Shown piece after piece: positions 38,079 to 49,962 of a stretch of 64,000 bases of DNA (its first letter is position 1; the number at the start of each line of letters is the position of its first letter). Source of the DNA: Leucocoprinus leucothites (taxonomy: Eukaryota > Basidiomycota > Agaricomycetes > Agaricales > Agaricaceae). The position numbers were made by a program, and so were the translations under genes. Under the pieces are notes generated by a model, which had not been told where the DNA came from, made no database searches, and saw nothing but the letters and a program-made list of their open reading frames with translations. The stretch covers positions 2,542,001 through 2,606,000 of the forward strand of contig JAACJO010000005.1 in the NCBI GenBank assembly GCA_013368445.1, written 5' to 3'.

Positions 38079-39182
38079 TGTGTTGTGAGCTGGATGACTG
38101 GACAGGATGAAGGATGATTTATATAGGTACGAAGGCTCTAAAGTGGGCCCCGGACCACCGGGGCGCGGGAGAAGACGATCGGATCTTGGGTCGTCATAGA
38201 GTTGTCTCCTCGAGTGCTTTTGAGCCTGCAACTTTGGTTACGGAGCCCCCTCCAGGAGAGTCCAGGTCCTCTGTCACATGCCTTCCCCGCGATCATCCCG
38301 ATCACCTTTAGCAGCTTCTAGCCTTTCCGGAGTATTATCGGGCCAACGAAAACACGTGTTCTTCTGATCCTTCGGTCTCCCACCGGATCACCTTACAGCA
38401 CTTTCTTGTGTTTGACTTGCGTCTCGAGGTCCTTTCAAGTCTGTGTCCTCGCGATTTGATCGTCTTCTTGACTCGCGGGTCCTTGTAAATCGTGTGATAT
38501 GCATTTAGAACACGTTTTGCTTTACGCCATTATGCGCGCGCGTTGTGTTTGAGCTCTTTAAGGTTTCTATTCAAATTAATATCTTGCAAGCGAATGAAGC
38601 TTCTCTCTCACGTCGTTCCATCAGCTGACAACCTACGCCGGTGACAATGGACGAAAGTAGCAACTGTTTGCTGGTCTATGAGGTACGGCCCACGTACCGC
38701 TGACTATCCGGTAGACTGATCATCCCAAAATAATGATTTTTCTCGATTCTTCACTGCATCATAATCCCAGGAAGGGCACTCTAGGACGGATTGGTGAGAA
38801 CGGCGTCCACGCATCTTGACGAGCCTGATTAGATCCTATCAGCCAGCCAAATACTCACGTAACTTAGGTTGACAGCCTTGATTGACCATTCCATTTTGAG
38901 TGATGTTCGCAGAGTTTTAGAGCTCACCGAGGCGAGAATAGTCTATACAAAGAGATTGACGGTTTAATCGATAGGAGGTCGGGTAGATAAGCTAATAATG
39001 TAGTATTGTGTCAGTCTCTATGCTCTGTGAGCCAAACGGGAATAAGCGCCAGTTTCTGACCGCCAGAGATCTATGCCTTTTAGCTCCGCTCATAGAGCAA
39101 AGGTCGCCACGGTCTCGAAGGTCCGGAGCTTCAAGTGCTTGAAGCGAGGAATGGACGGCTTGTCAGGCTGGGATGGGAGTTT
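38079..39182. other. Intergenic, 1.1 kb
   Basis: Contains the upstream region of the 37647-38078 gene and the 3' flank of ATP12. No exon supported. Confidence 0.4.
38118..38125 (-). promoter_or_regulatory. TATA box of the small Pro/Ser-rich gene
   Basis: TATATAAA on the minus strand ends 40 bp upstream of the ATG at 38078, which predicts a very short 5' UTR. Confidence 0.45.
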
Positions 39183-40459
39183 TCATGAGGAGCCACAAAG
39201 GAGTGAAGCGGCGCTGGACAAGTGCCGTCGAACATCATGGTAATCAACGTCATGAGCTAGATTTCAATGAAAATTCAAAGTTAGCATTAATGCCGAGCTA
39301 TTCCTCCTGTGGGGAGAAGAAATCTGATGAGGTCCGTAATACTCACTGTCCTCGACCTCGCCCCATCTTTCAATTTGGCTATTTACTTCAACCGAGGCTG
39401 CTGATGCCGCCTGTTCTGGAGTGAGGCGCCTTAACACCAACGCCAATGCGATAACGAATGATTTCGTGGTGTAAGTAGCGCGTTCCATGGCTGGAAGTAG
39501 AGCGTTAAGTCCGGTCCGTCGGACAAAAATAGTCGAACATCGTACCTGCCATTTGCCACTGGTCAAAACCGCTGATGATATCGCCGAGCTTCTCCCGTGT
39601 TTCTTGGGGCTGTTCACTGAAGAGGATAGATTCATGTCTATTCAGCTTTACACCAAATGTCTTCTCCACCCATTCGAAGAGTGGATCCCAGTGTTCTGCT
39701 TGCAGCTTTTCTATCTGCGGCGTTGTATTCTCATAGAAGCTGCCGGCAAGTGAGTCATATTGGTTACCTCCACCAAGGAAAGCGTTAAAGGGTAACGCAC
39801 CATATCGTATCGGTATCGAGGTAATTCAGGAGTGCCTCTCGGACTTCAGCTCGGGTGGGCTCCAACGACATGGCGTCAATCGCCCTCGAGGCTATTGAGG
39901 TCTACATCACAGCAACACGACATGCTTCAGCCAGGAGATTAAAAAACAGGGTAACGTCGAAAAAGGGGGTGGGCCACGTGAGAGAGGTGAAGTTGAGTGC
40001 TCACCACCGGAAGAGCATGTGGCTTGATGAGAGTTTTCTGGTGATCCCACTCGGCAGCAATGAGTGTAGCAAGGAGAGATTTTGATGCTGGAATAAGTAG
40101 TGGTTTCCCATCGGGCGTCTTAAGAGCTCGTTTGTCAAGTAAGACTGCTAAGGAGTCCCCTCGGTTTTCAATTCCTACAGTCTTCCAAAACCGCTTCATA
40201 GTTGCTTCCGCACCTGCATATTACGGGGAAGAGAGTTGCATGGGCATCTAGTATGGAACGGACATATGACATATGCGGGCTCACGATTCGTTTGTGTAAC
40301 AGCGGGTCCTTCGTTTGAAGGTGTCGCTTGGCTCAGAGTTCCTGTAGATTGCCACCTAATGGCGAGGGGTGCGCGATTCAGCAAGGAATGTCTATATGCA
40401 TTTCCGGTCGCGACATAGGTCGCAATGCGCGAGGGATGATAGAAGCGTAGAGGTGGCAT
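39183..40459 (-). CDS. ATP12: ATP synthase F1 assembly factor 2 (Atp12)
   Basis: Chaperone that binds the F1 alpha subunit in the mitochondrial matrix before F1 assembly. Exons: 40459-40285, 40213-40005, 39901-39801, 39739-39546, 39490-39347, 39256-39183; 298 residues, exactly in frame. The N-terminus (FYHPSRIATYVATGNAYRHS) is a basic, mitochondrial-targeting type sequence. Family motifs in order: ATMKRFWKTVGIENRGDS, LLDKRALKTPDGKPLLIP, LAAEWDHQ-like LIAAEWDHQKTL, KPHALPV, TSIASRAIDAM, HWDPLFEWVEKTFGVKL, ALALVLRRLTPEQAASAA, VEVNSQIERWGEVED and THDVDYHDVRRHL. Divergent from MSH3 across 255 bp. Confidence 0.95.
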
Positions 40460-40714
40460 TGCAAGTTATGGGTGTGCACACTTTCTGGGCAACTTTTTCG
40501 TGCAACGGATACGTCAGTAAATTCGTCCCACGTGATGCAAATATGTCCGTTCTCAGTAGCGCGTCACGTCGCGCGCTCCAACTCAAAGCAATCCAGTAAT
40601 TCATATTGTTCTTCTGTTCAGTCATCATTGCGTTTCTTTTCTCTTAAGTTTCTTCTTACTCATTTTTGGCACCGGAATATCTCGACTACTATCTAGGACG
40701 CTCTTTAATACCTA
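40460..40714. promoter_or_regulatory. Divergent promoter, ATP12 / MSH3
   Basis: 255 bp between two divergent start codons. CACGTGATG lies near 40530-40538 and a GCGTCACGTCGCGCG stretch near 40560-40574, an Mlu-type (ACGCG-like) context that could suit an S-phase gene such as MSH3. That last point is inference. Confidence 0.4.
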
Positions 40715-43700
40715 ATGGCACCCAGCAACAGCTCCCAAGCTATCCTCTCATCTTACTTCTCTCCCAGTCCCCACAAGTCCACCAAGCGACGCGAACGCCC
40801 GGAATCCCCCATTGACCTAACAAGTGATGCAGACGATGCCATGCCATCCTCACACGTAGAAGAACCTCCAATAAAGAAGATCAAAGTCGTCCGCTCTTCC
40901 CAATCCCAACCCCGGCCTTCCGCTGTCACGACAAAATCAAAGAAGTCTGGTGGAATAGCTAATTACACTCAGTCAACTCTCTTCTCACAAACACTCTCAC
41001 AAGCAACTCCGCGGCACAGTACACCTGCTACGTCAAGCAAGACTCTAGGAACGGCTGAGAAATGGGCATTTATCCCCCAACCATCTCCTTCACAATGTTT
41101 ATCCCCGGGCTCGGGAACGAGGTCCGGACCAGACACCAGTTACAAATCCGATTTTGTGAAGGAGAATGAGAAGGCCGAGCTACACGAAGCGTTTAAGAGG
41201 AAGCTTTTGTCACACGACAGCCAATTCAGGCTCCGACACGGAGTTCTGGCCGCACCAGCCAACGATACTGGAGAAAGCGTTCGCGAGGGTCGAACGTCGC
41301 CTCTAGATGATCAAGTAGATGTGACTGCTGGAAGAGACGATAATTCTGGGGAGGACTCTGATCCTGGATTCAGAGAGGTCATGAGGATATTTTCGCACAC
41401 CGACTCTGGCTCCGCGACAGTCACGAGAAAGGGCAAAGGAAAGCAGAAGGCTTCTGCCGAGATAAAGTCTACGGAACAAGGAGGTAGTAAACAATCTTCT
41501 GCAGCGGCAAGTCGAAGAAGCAAGAAGCCACCCCCAAAAATTGGTCCTAGTGGGGAACCATATACCCCGCTAGAGCTCCAGGTTCGTTCAGTATATCAAA
41601 GTGCTCGCCATAATCTTGTGTTACTCATTTAACTCTCCGTAAAGGTCCTCAAATTAAAAGAAGACAACCCCGGAACGTTGTTGATGATCGAAGTCGGTTA
41701 TAAATATAGATTTTTTGGACACGATGCTAAGGTCGGCGGATCTTTCAATGTACTCTAATTTCGGTGACCGCTCAACTTAGCACAAGTAGATTGCTGCCAA
41801 AGAACTGGGTATAGTTGCATATACCGACCGTAATTTCACAGTAGCATACATTCCAGAGGGACGTCTGAGTGTCCATCTCAAGAAGTGAGCCTTATTCTAG
41901 TCTGATGAAGAACCTCGTTCACAGATGCATATAGACTACTTGCCAAAGGTCACCGTGTCGGTGTAGTTAATCAAATTGAAACTGCTGCTCTCAAGAAAGT
42001 CAGCGAAAACAGGAATGCACCTTTCGAGCGCAAGTTAACACGTTTGTATACGGCCACAACGTACGTTTGGCAGTTTATTCTAATAATAAAAATACTGCAC
42101 AGACTGATAGTGACATAGCTACGTAGATGACTTAGACTCCGTGGATGAACTAGAGGCATATTCTCCCCCGCCGTTCATGTGCCTTGTCGAGGAACCACGA
42201 AATGATAAAGATGGTAAAGTCAATATTGCGATGATTACAATATGTCCGAGCACCGGTGATGTCGTCTGGGACGAGTTTGAAGGTCACTAGATTTTTTGGA
42301 GCCCATATAAGCCGCTTACTTCTGTTTTTTGTCAGATACACTCATGAGGATTGAACTTGAGGTGGGAAAAGCGACTAAAAGGCAGACTGATCTTTGACTA
42401 TAATTCCTCTAGACCAGGCTAACTCATACACGCCCCGCAGAACTTCTCATTCCCGAGAAGGGTCTATCGGAATCGACGTGCAAGATGTTGCGATTCTTTA
42501 CTAGGTAGCTAGTTTTTCTGTTTATGTTATACAATTGCCTGAGAAACTTGAGCAGGAACTCTGCCACTGGAGGCGAAGTCCGCCTAGAATACATCAAGCA
42601 TCTGATGTCTTACACTGATGCTTTCTCATCGTTGTCCAAATTTTATACGAACAGAAACCTCTCAGCGGCAGCCTCAGATGCTTTCAAGTCAGGTGCCTTT
42701 TCAATTCATTCATCTCTATTAAATAGGCTCACTTTCAAAAAGCAAAGCTCATGGCAGAGATCACCGATTTTCCCAAATGTGTTGTGGTAACTTTGGCTCA
42801 TTCCGTCAAGTATCTATCAGAGTTTGGTCTTGCAGATGCTCTGTTTGAGACAAAGTTTTTCACCAAATTTGCCACTCGGACGCATATGCTACTCGCAGCA
42901 AACACACTGATAAATCTGGAGGTGTACAGGAATGAGACGGATCATAAGGTCGAAGGCTCATTAATCCACATTCTGGATAAGACCCAAACTAAATTTGGAG
43001 CACGGCTTCTGAAAAGCTGGATAGGTCGCCCCCTGGTGGATAAGGAGTAGGTGTTCGAACTCAGACCGGCTGGACCTATGACTTAATTGGACACAAGAGC
43101 TTTGCAGCAGCGTGTCAACGCTGTAGAAGAAATTCTAGCTAGTGAATCTGAAAGATTAACAACCTTGCGAAACACCTTGAGTCGTTTACCTGATTTGGCG
43201 AGGGGCCTCAGTAGGATCCAATACGGACAGGTATGTGTCTACGTCGTTTATGGAAGCAACGATTCCGATTAATGATTGGTTAGTGTACACCTCAAGAACT
43301 TGCCAAGCTGCTCCCCGCTTTTGAGAAAATTGGGAACGCATATATGGAAGATTTCCAAACACCAGTAGACGTTGGGCTTGAGTCGCCGATTTTGAACGAG
43401 ATCATTTATTCCTTACCGAAACTAAGACATGATATGAAAGACTTCATAGACGCGGTCAAAATTGATGAAGCCAAAGAGGGGAGGAAAGAGCTGATGTGGT
43501 GGAACCCGGATAGGTTCCCTGACTTAGTCAATGCTGCAGAGGTATGTCATATTTGTTTCACGTAACGTGGCCTCATGAACACCCAGCTTCTCCATACAGC
43601 TGAGATAGAACTGAAAGAAGAGCTGCGGTCGAGTGAGCATCCTATGAATACTGTGCAAGAAGTTAAGCCTGACATGGTAACTCAGTAAGGAAGCTGCTTC

Positions 43701-45325
43701 GGATACCATCGTTGGGGTGGACAACGCATCTGAATGACGAGGTAGGCCAATGCATTTCGGTTTCGTTCCGGGTTGTTTTCATTATCATTTTTCATTTTTC
43801 ATAGTACTTGATCGAAGTCAAGAGGGCCAGCAAACCGCCTATCCCTGAGAACTGGGTGTTACACTCTAGGTAGTTCGAGATATATTTAACCGATGACATA
43901 CATTAATGCCGTTGTAGGACTAGGCAGGTTGAGAGATATCGTCCTGCAACCACTATCCCCAAAGTCGACGCACGAGCTCGTTTTCAGGAGATGCTTGAGG
44001 TTATTCTATTAGTCGCGTTGTTGGATTCATTTGACTCCCTCTCAGGTGGAATCCAAGAAGGCGTACAAAGACTTTCTTCAAGAGATCTCAACCAAATGTT
44101 ATGGTGTCCTTCGTGACGTCATCAACAAGCTGGCTGTAGCTGACTGCCTGAATAGTTTAGCCCGCGTCGCTTTGGACCCAGGATATGTCAAACCAGAGTT
44201 TACAGACGATGATTCACTGGAAATTATTGAAGGTCGACATCCAATGGTTGAAGCTATCACGAGTAAGCCTTATTACTCTAACTCTGTGACAATGGGGTTC
44301 GGTCAGCCGAGAAGCAAAATCATCACTGGTCCCAACATGGGAGGGTATGTCTATCTGTTTATACTCGATTGTCAACGGGAACCCCCTCTTATACTACCTA
44401 TATGCTACAGAAAGAGTTCTTTTGTGAGGATGGTCGCCCTCATTGTACTTATGGCACAAATCGGGAGTTATATTCCCGCCGAGTCAGTCAAAATGGGCTT
44501 GCATGATTCGATTCTCACAAGAATGGGAGGTGAGCTCCCTTTCTGTCTGGCTTTCTTCACTGTTAGTTTATTCGATATCAGCCTCCGATGACCTCGCTAA
44601 AGGCCGCTCAACGTTTATGGTGGAAATGTCCGAGACCAGCGACATCCTTCATACAGCCACCTCAAAAAGTTTAGTAATCCTTGACGAGCTTGGCCGTGGT
44701 ACTTCGACATTTGACGGAGTAAGTCATTTCTTCGGCAACAACAACTCTAGCCTGATCTTTTCTAAGATGGCAATCGCGGATGGTGTATTGCAGCAACTCG
44801 TAGGACAGACGAAAAGCAAAACACTCTTCATCACTCATTATCCGGTCATTGCCACCGGTATTGAAAGGAAATACCCGAAAGATGTAGAAAATATACACAT
44901 GGGATACACGTCGGATGTTCGATTAGGTGGAAGGCGCGAGATCACATTCTTATACAAAGTCAAAAAAGGCATTACCACGGGTATGTAAACAATCTCAGCG
45001 AATCCAAATTCAAGCTGACACAGATTTAGAATCATTCGGGATTGAATGCGCTCGCCTTGCCAGTATGCCCGAGCAGCTGCTTGAGGTGGCCTCCGCGCGA
45101 GCAAGGGTATTCCAGAGCACGATAGAGGAACGTATCAGGCAAAATAAGTCAGTGGGCATTAATCAGTGGACAACAGACTGTCGATGGCTGATGTCGTTTT
45201 CAAGGATCATAAAGGCGGTAATGCTCATCAATCGATGCAAGCAAGAAGAGAGGTCGCAACGTGAGGCAACGCTAGCACAGCTCCGAGGCCTAGTCGAATC
45301 ATTATCTATATCTAACACACAATAA
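40715..45325 (+). CDS. MSH3: DNA mismatch repair protein Msh3
   Basis: MutS homologue that pairs with Msh2 (MutS-beta) to bind insertion/deletion loops. 21 exons: 40715-41581, 41645-41731, 41790-41884, 41935-42060, 42119-42282, 42336-42361, 42413-42504, 42556-42692, 42743-43046, 43098-43230, 43284-43541, 43587-43632, 43686-43741, 43805-43869, 43918-43999, 44046-44344, 44411-44529, 44582-44718, 44767-44980, 45030-45147, 45205-45325; 1181 residues, exactly in frame. An N-terminal PIP box (QAILSSYF, residues 8-15) binds PCNA. Mismatch-binding domain I starts at YTPLELQ, then [20 protein letters not shown]. Walker A is GPNMGGKSS (941-949); Walker B and the signature are [16 protein letters not shown] (to G1031). 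Then [17 protein letters not shown] and [11 protein letters not shown]. Fixing MutS domain I as the Msh3 type rests on the PIP box and [12 protein letters not shown]. Confidence 0.96.
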
Positions 45326-45337
45326 TTGATACCCAAC

Positions 45338-48300
45338 TCAAGCATCCCCCTTCACCTTCTTCCTTTTCGTTTCCCGTTTTGCCGGAACGGGTTGGAGATC
45401 TGTTATTTTTCGCTTTTTTTGTTTGGTCTTGGGACCGGTGTTGGGTGTTTTGATTGCATTGGCAATTTGGTCGCACGTTTGATGGAGACCAGTCGCGTTC
45501 TCGAATCTTTTGCACTCGATTAACTCACTTTTGAGCGAAGTCCATGAGTCTGGGTTCCAAGTTTCTTCAAGCGCTTCAGGAGACTGGCGCTGTGTAAGTC
45601 GTAGTGCTTCAACTGCTAGCTTAAGGACTGTTTTGAGCTGTACTGAGTTCAGTGTTGCTTTCTCGGTACAAGCAGCGTGCCCAGTACTGAGTATCTTGGC
45701 GACCAGAGCAGGCAAGAAGGCGTTCCATTCGGATTTAAGAGCAGGCTATTATAATGTTTAGCACAATATCAGGTACACTAGACGAGGAGCAAACGCACCG
45801 CCATTGACACAGCAGGTAGAAGAACATGTATGAACTGGAATGCTTGGCTAAGCCTGTGGCCATTCAGAGCCTTATCCGAGCCCTCAAGGATATCCTGACG
45901 AAGTTTCCATCCCACGACACGATTCTGGCGCAAAAAATCTTCGAAAAAGACGGGCTGAAGTGCAGAATTCTTCCTTGTGAAGAAATCGGTCAACGATGCA
46001 CGGTATGCGTCCACCACCACGTCCTCGGCTTCAAGGTTGAGGAGGCACTTTGTCAGGTTAAGGCTACATTGCTTGAAGGCTGATTGGAGGCCAGGAACAC
46101 GGACTCTTCGAGCGTAGTTGTGGATGTCCTGATAACTCTTTACTACCAGAGATTTCGAAATATCAGAAGGTAGTTGGTTCAACTTGGGGGCCAAACGGTT
46201 GGAGAATATTCCTTTGGTTTTCTCTAGTAGTTGCCGTTCGTCGGAACTACTGCCGGTCATGATGTCAACCAAGGGTGAAATGAATCGCAGGATGAGAGGA
46301 TTGGAGGACTGCTTCTTGACATAGGTGTCAACAAGATCAAGCACGCGAATTTTGAAGTGGGTAGCTTCGCGCTGAGCATCGTCTAATTGGGATCATGGTG
46401 AGATGATGGCTAGACTTGGATATGAGATCAACGTACGCTTCCCCGATCTCTTCTCGTTGGTACGAGAACGAAATACTTCTGCCAGTTGTTCATCAATGGC
46501 CATCATCTGTCCATCATCCATGAGCTCTTCTTCGCTGTCAGAGTCACCCGTAGCAGGCTCAATTCCATTGACGCGCAAGGCCTGCTCAATTTTATCCCTG
46601 AGGGCGAGGGCTTCCTCGTCATCGATATCCTCATCCTCCTCATCCTCATCCTCTTCTTCTTGTGCACTGCTTTGGTCGCTTTCATCTTCGGTTTCCTCAA
46701 CACCCTCCTCGCCATCCTCATCACTCTCCACGCCGGTCATCTCTATATCGCCATTATCATCTTCTTCCTCGACCGTGGGATCACGTCTCTCCAGTTGCTT
46801 TACAACGAGTTAGATGTTGTTCAACCTTACATGAGCAGACGTACAGTTAGAACGAGATCGATTGTTGAATCCTTGACAGAACCGGAAAGTAATGAAAACA
46901 CCTGATTCGCTGTAGTCTTGAGGTAGGCCGTTGCTTTCTCCAAGAATCCAATGATTGTGTCAACAAGAACGTCAACGGGTTCATGCACGCCCTCGTTCTC
47001 ATCTTCAGCTTTGTTCTTAAATTCCTTCTTCTTTTTCTTCTTCCCTCCTTCTGGGAACATGCGCGTGGCCCCGTCAATGCAGGTCTTGTCACAGATAAAT
47101 GTCAACGAAATCGAGAGGGCATATTAATCAGACAGGTACCTGCAAAGAATCGTTGTCCACCTCCTCCGGGTCATCCACACAGTAATGTTGGAGGGTAGTT
47201 GCCAATAAAAGGAGCTCGGCTCCACGAGCGGTCTCCCGCTGATCCTCGGGTACCTTAAGCCTTCTCATCAGTTAGGTATCAACTAGGATGCCATGGCTGA
47301 ACTTACACTCCTGAGCTTCTTTACGAGTTCTAGAGATCTCTGTCGTAGTTCTTGGTCTTCCTCGTCTACTTCGACCAAGGCTGAAACGTGCTTGATGTCG
47401 GCTTCAAGAGCTGTGATAGTCTTCAGAACCTTAGAGACCCAGAATTCGCCATCTGAGGCTACAGCTGAAACCTTGGTCGCCTTCTCGCCTGTGAATGCAG
47501 TTAATAGAGACACAGTTGCAACTGAGCAGCTGGCTGACCTGTTTTAAGGACCGTCGTGCTGGTATTGAGTTCGCTCAAACAACTGAGAAGACGAGATCGG
47601 CAACTTTTCCTAAGCTCGTCAGAAAATGGCGGATTCGCAACAGAGCGGGCCTAACTTGAATGTGAATACTTGTACAAATAAATACTATGGCCTAACTCAC
47701 AGCTGCAATGGGGTTCTTAGATGACTTCTTTTTGGCGAGGAACAGGCCATGTACAGCCAACCAATCAAGGACTGACTGAACCCATTCATCACTTTTAGGT
47801 ATACTGCCATTGCGGATGAGGGCGAATAGTTGTTCAATAGTCCATTGGCGCTTGTGGTTAATCGTTTGAATACCATCGCTAACTCTCAACGTTAGATTTC
47901 GGTCACATCACAACGATGAGTACTCACCTATCACTTGCGTCGAAATCTTCCACATGAGAGAATAACCATTGGATATATTTCTGGATGCCTTCAGCATCCA
48001 AAGACAAAAGGATTGAGCCAACTGTTTTCGTTTTGGTTAGTTTATCAAAGTTCTGGCTCCCGCGTACTCCTGTCAGCTGAAGAATGAGGCTAAATCCGAG
48101 ATGAGGATTTTGTTTCACGAAAGTCTGCACTTCAGTGGCCTGACGAGGTCGTCAACCGACTTTCAACACCGCTTCATGAATAGTGACACCTACGGTCTGC
48201 TGTGCAATTTTATGAAGGTAATTGTCACGATTGGAGAGATGGTTTATCCAAGACCTCATGAAATTCCCAGTGAAAAGCATTGGCATACGTTCTTCATCTA

Positions 48301-49545
48301 TACGGCTCAGGGCCTTTTGGAAAACTTGGAAACCCCAGTACTTGCGCTGGGGTGAAGAAGTGGCGGAGAATAATGATTCTAGCAAGAGAGTGAATTTTGG
48401 GAATTCGGACGACGGAGGTCCTACTCACCATCTACCACGATCCGGAAGAAATCCTGGAAGGAGCCTTTTGGCGGACTAGTCGAGTCCGGTCCTGGGAGGT
48501 ATCGTTCCAACAAATAATGCCAAACGAAGTGCAGCTGTGGCTTCCAAGACCCTCCGCCGGACTTTATGGACTCTTCACTATCCTCGAGAGACGACTCCTG
48601 GAATTTGATGAGGATGAGCAAGAAGAGTAACACAAGATCTATACCTACCTTCAAAATTCTAGCTAACACCTGCAAGTTTGTTGAAGCAAGGATGTCACCG
48701 TTTTTGAAAGTCGGGGAGAACGTCTTCACCCAGTCCTTCTCCGGATATAGAGACTGCATTTTCAATGCAACAGCGATTCTTTCGGGTGTCCAGGATTTAT
48801 AGTCGACCAATGCCTGCTGCAGCGTTGCCCCAATAGCCTCTGCTTTCCAGCTCACTTCCGCTGTATGCAGAACCCGATAAGCGTCAGTAGAGTGTGCCAA
48901 GCGCTCTCTCTGAGCCATGATTTCTTTTCTCCCAGGGCGACGAGTTGCGAGAGAATATCGATATAAGTTGAGAGCGTGGACACTTCCGCAGACGTCGAAG
49001 CAGAAATAGGTAGAGATCCCGTTCGAACGACGAGGCCTGACTGAATGATAGACATAAATCCGAATAAACGAGCAAAAAGCACATCTCGTTCTTCTTGACC
49101 GGTCATTGAGCCCTGAGGTCTTGTACTATCTGTAACGAGAATAATTATTTGTGCGCAAGTGACAGTATTGACTCTTGAAAGAAGCTAAATCAAGTTAACT
49201 CGTATTTCTCCGTTTCATGAAACCTGCAAAGCATACCTCAGTTAAGGCAACCGCAAAACCCAACCGACTGCTTTCCCTTGGGCTAGCCAAGCCTCTTATC
49301 AGCCTTCGTATTGAATAAGAGACGTCCTGGGCATTTAGCACGTCTAATCCATCCTCTTTTCCCTTTACCCCTTGAGTTCCCTCCTCGTCTTCCTCCTCGT
49401 CGTCCGAATGAGATTGAACCCGTTGCTGGGGCACGAATTGGGCTTGAAACTGTTCGAGGGCACCGACAAGCTTCACAGAGGCATCTAGGCGCTCTTTCTT
49501 ATCCGTTGATGAGAGATGCCAGAAGAGGGCGAGGGTTGTACTCAT
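45338..49545 (-). CDS. POL5: POL5/MYBBP1A-like nucleolar protein (DNA polymerase phi family)
   Basis: Nucleolar protein that despite its name acts in rRNA synthesis and 60S biogenesis rather than replication. Starts MSTTLALFWHLSSTDKKERL with the family N-terminus, RLIRGLASPRESSRLGFAVA and LTELLSRVN. Exons: 49545-49237, 49184-48649, 48597-48429, 48378-48194, 48139-47928, 47884-47701, 47650-47539, 47488-47307, 47253-47140, 47084-46845, 46797-46437, 46382-45799, 45745-45338. Without a further intron the frame breaks near 48874: SAWHTLLTLI is in one frame and VLHTAEVSWKAEAI in the next. A GT-AG intron 48779-48855 (77 nt) would restore frame to 1172 residues but removes conserved-looking sequence. 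A typical acidic block (DEDEEDEDIDDEE) and basic C-terminus (KRETKRKKVKGDA) are present. The gene ends 12 bp from the MSH3 stop. Confidence 0.88.
46600..46675. repeat. Acidic-coding low-complexity tract
   Basis: TCATCC/TCTTCT-type repeats encode the Glu/Asp block of POL5 on the minus strand. They produce long spurious Ser-rich frames on the plus strand. Confidence 0.6.
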
Positions 49546-49962
49546 GGATAGGAGAGGGCCGAGATAATTTCTCGAGCCGACTTTTGTGTGAACATCATCA
49601 ATTCAGGTTTTTCCAAGAATTGATCAAAATGTTATTTGAGTGTGTTTGCAATCAATGACATCGACCTCGGATCAGGCCCAGAAAAGAACTTTGCGATCCA
49701 GGGTCCGCTAAATCGACATTCGCTTTCCAAGTTTCAAGAGGCGTCAACATCGTCATTCACCGGAAGGATAGCATAAGAGAATCGTCATATTGTGATCCCG
49801 TTAAATCATCTTGAATAAACTAAGCATGGTTCTAGGTATAAGTATGCAAAAATCTCGGATGAGTGAAGCATTACGACAATGATGAAAGAATGAAATGTTT
49901 GCAGGAATAAGTGATGACGAAAGTAGAAAAAAACAATGCTATCCAACGATTGGCATCTTAAA
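49546..49962. other. Intergenic, 417 bp
   Basis: POL5 upstream region and 3' flank of the next minus-strand gene. Nothing else visible. Confidence 0.4.

Noticed and set aside
41582..45204. Possibility that MSH3 is a pseudogene because its frame is broken often
   Set aside because: Twenty short GT-AG introns restore 1181 residues exactly, with all MutS motifs intact.
46403..46813. Ser-rich + strand frame
   Set aside because: Complement of the Asp/Glu-rich region of POL5.
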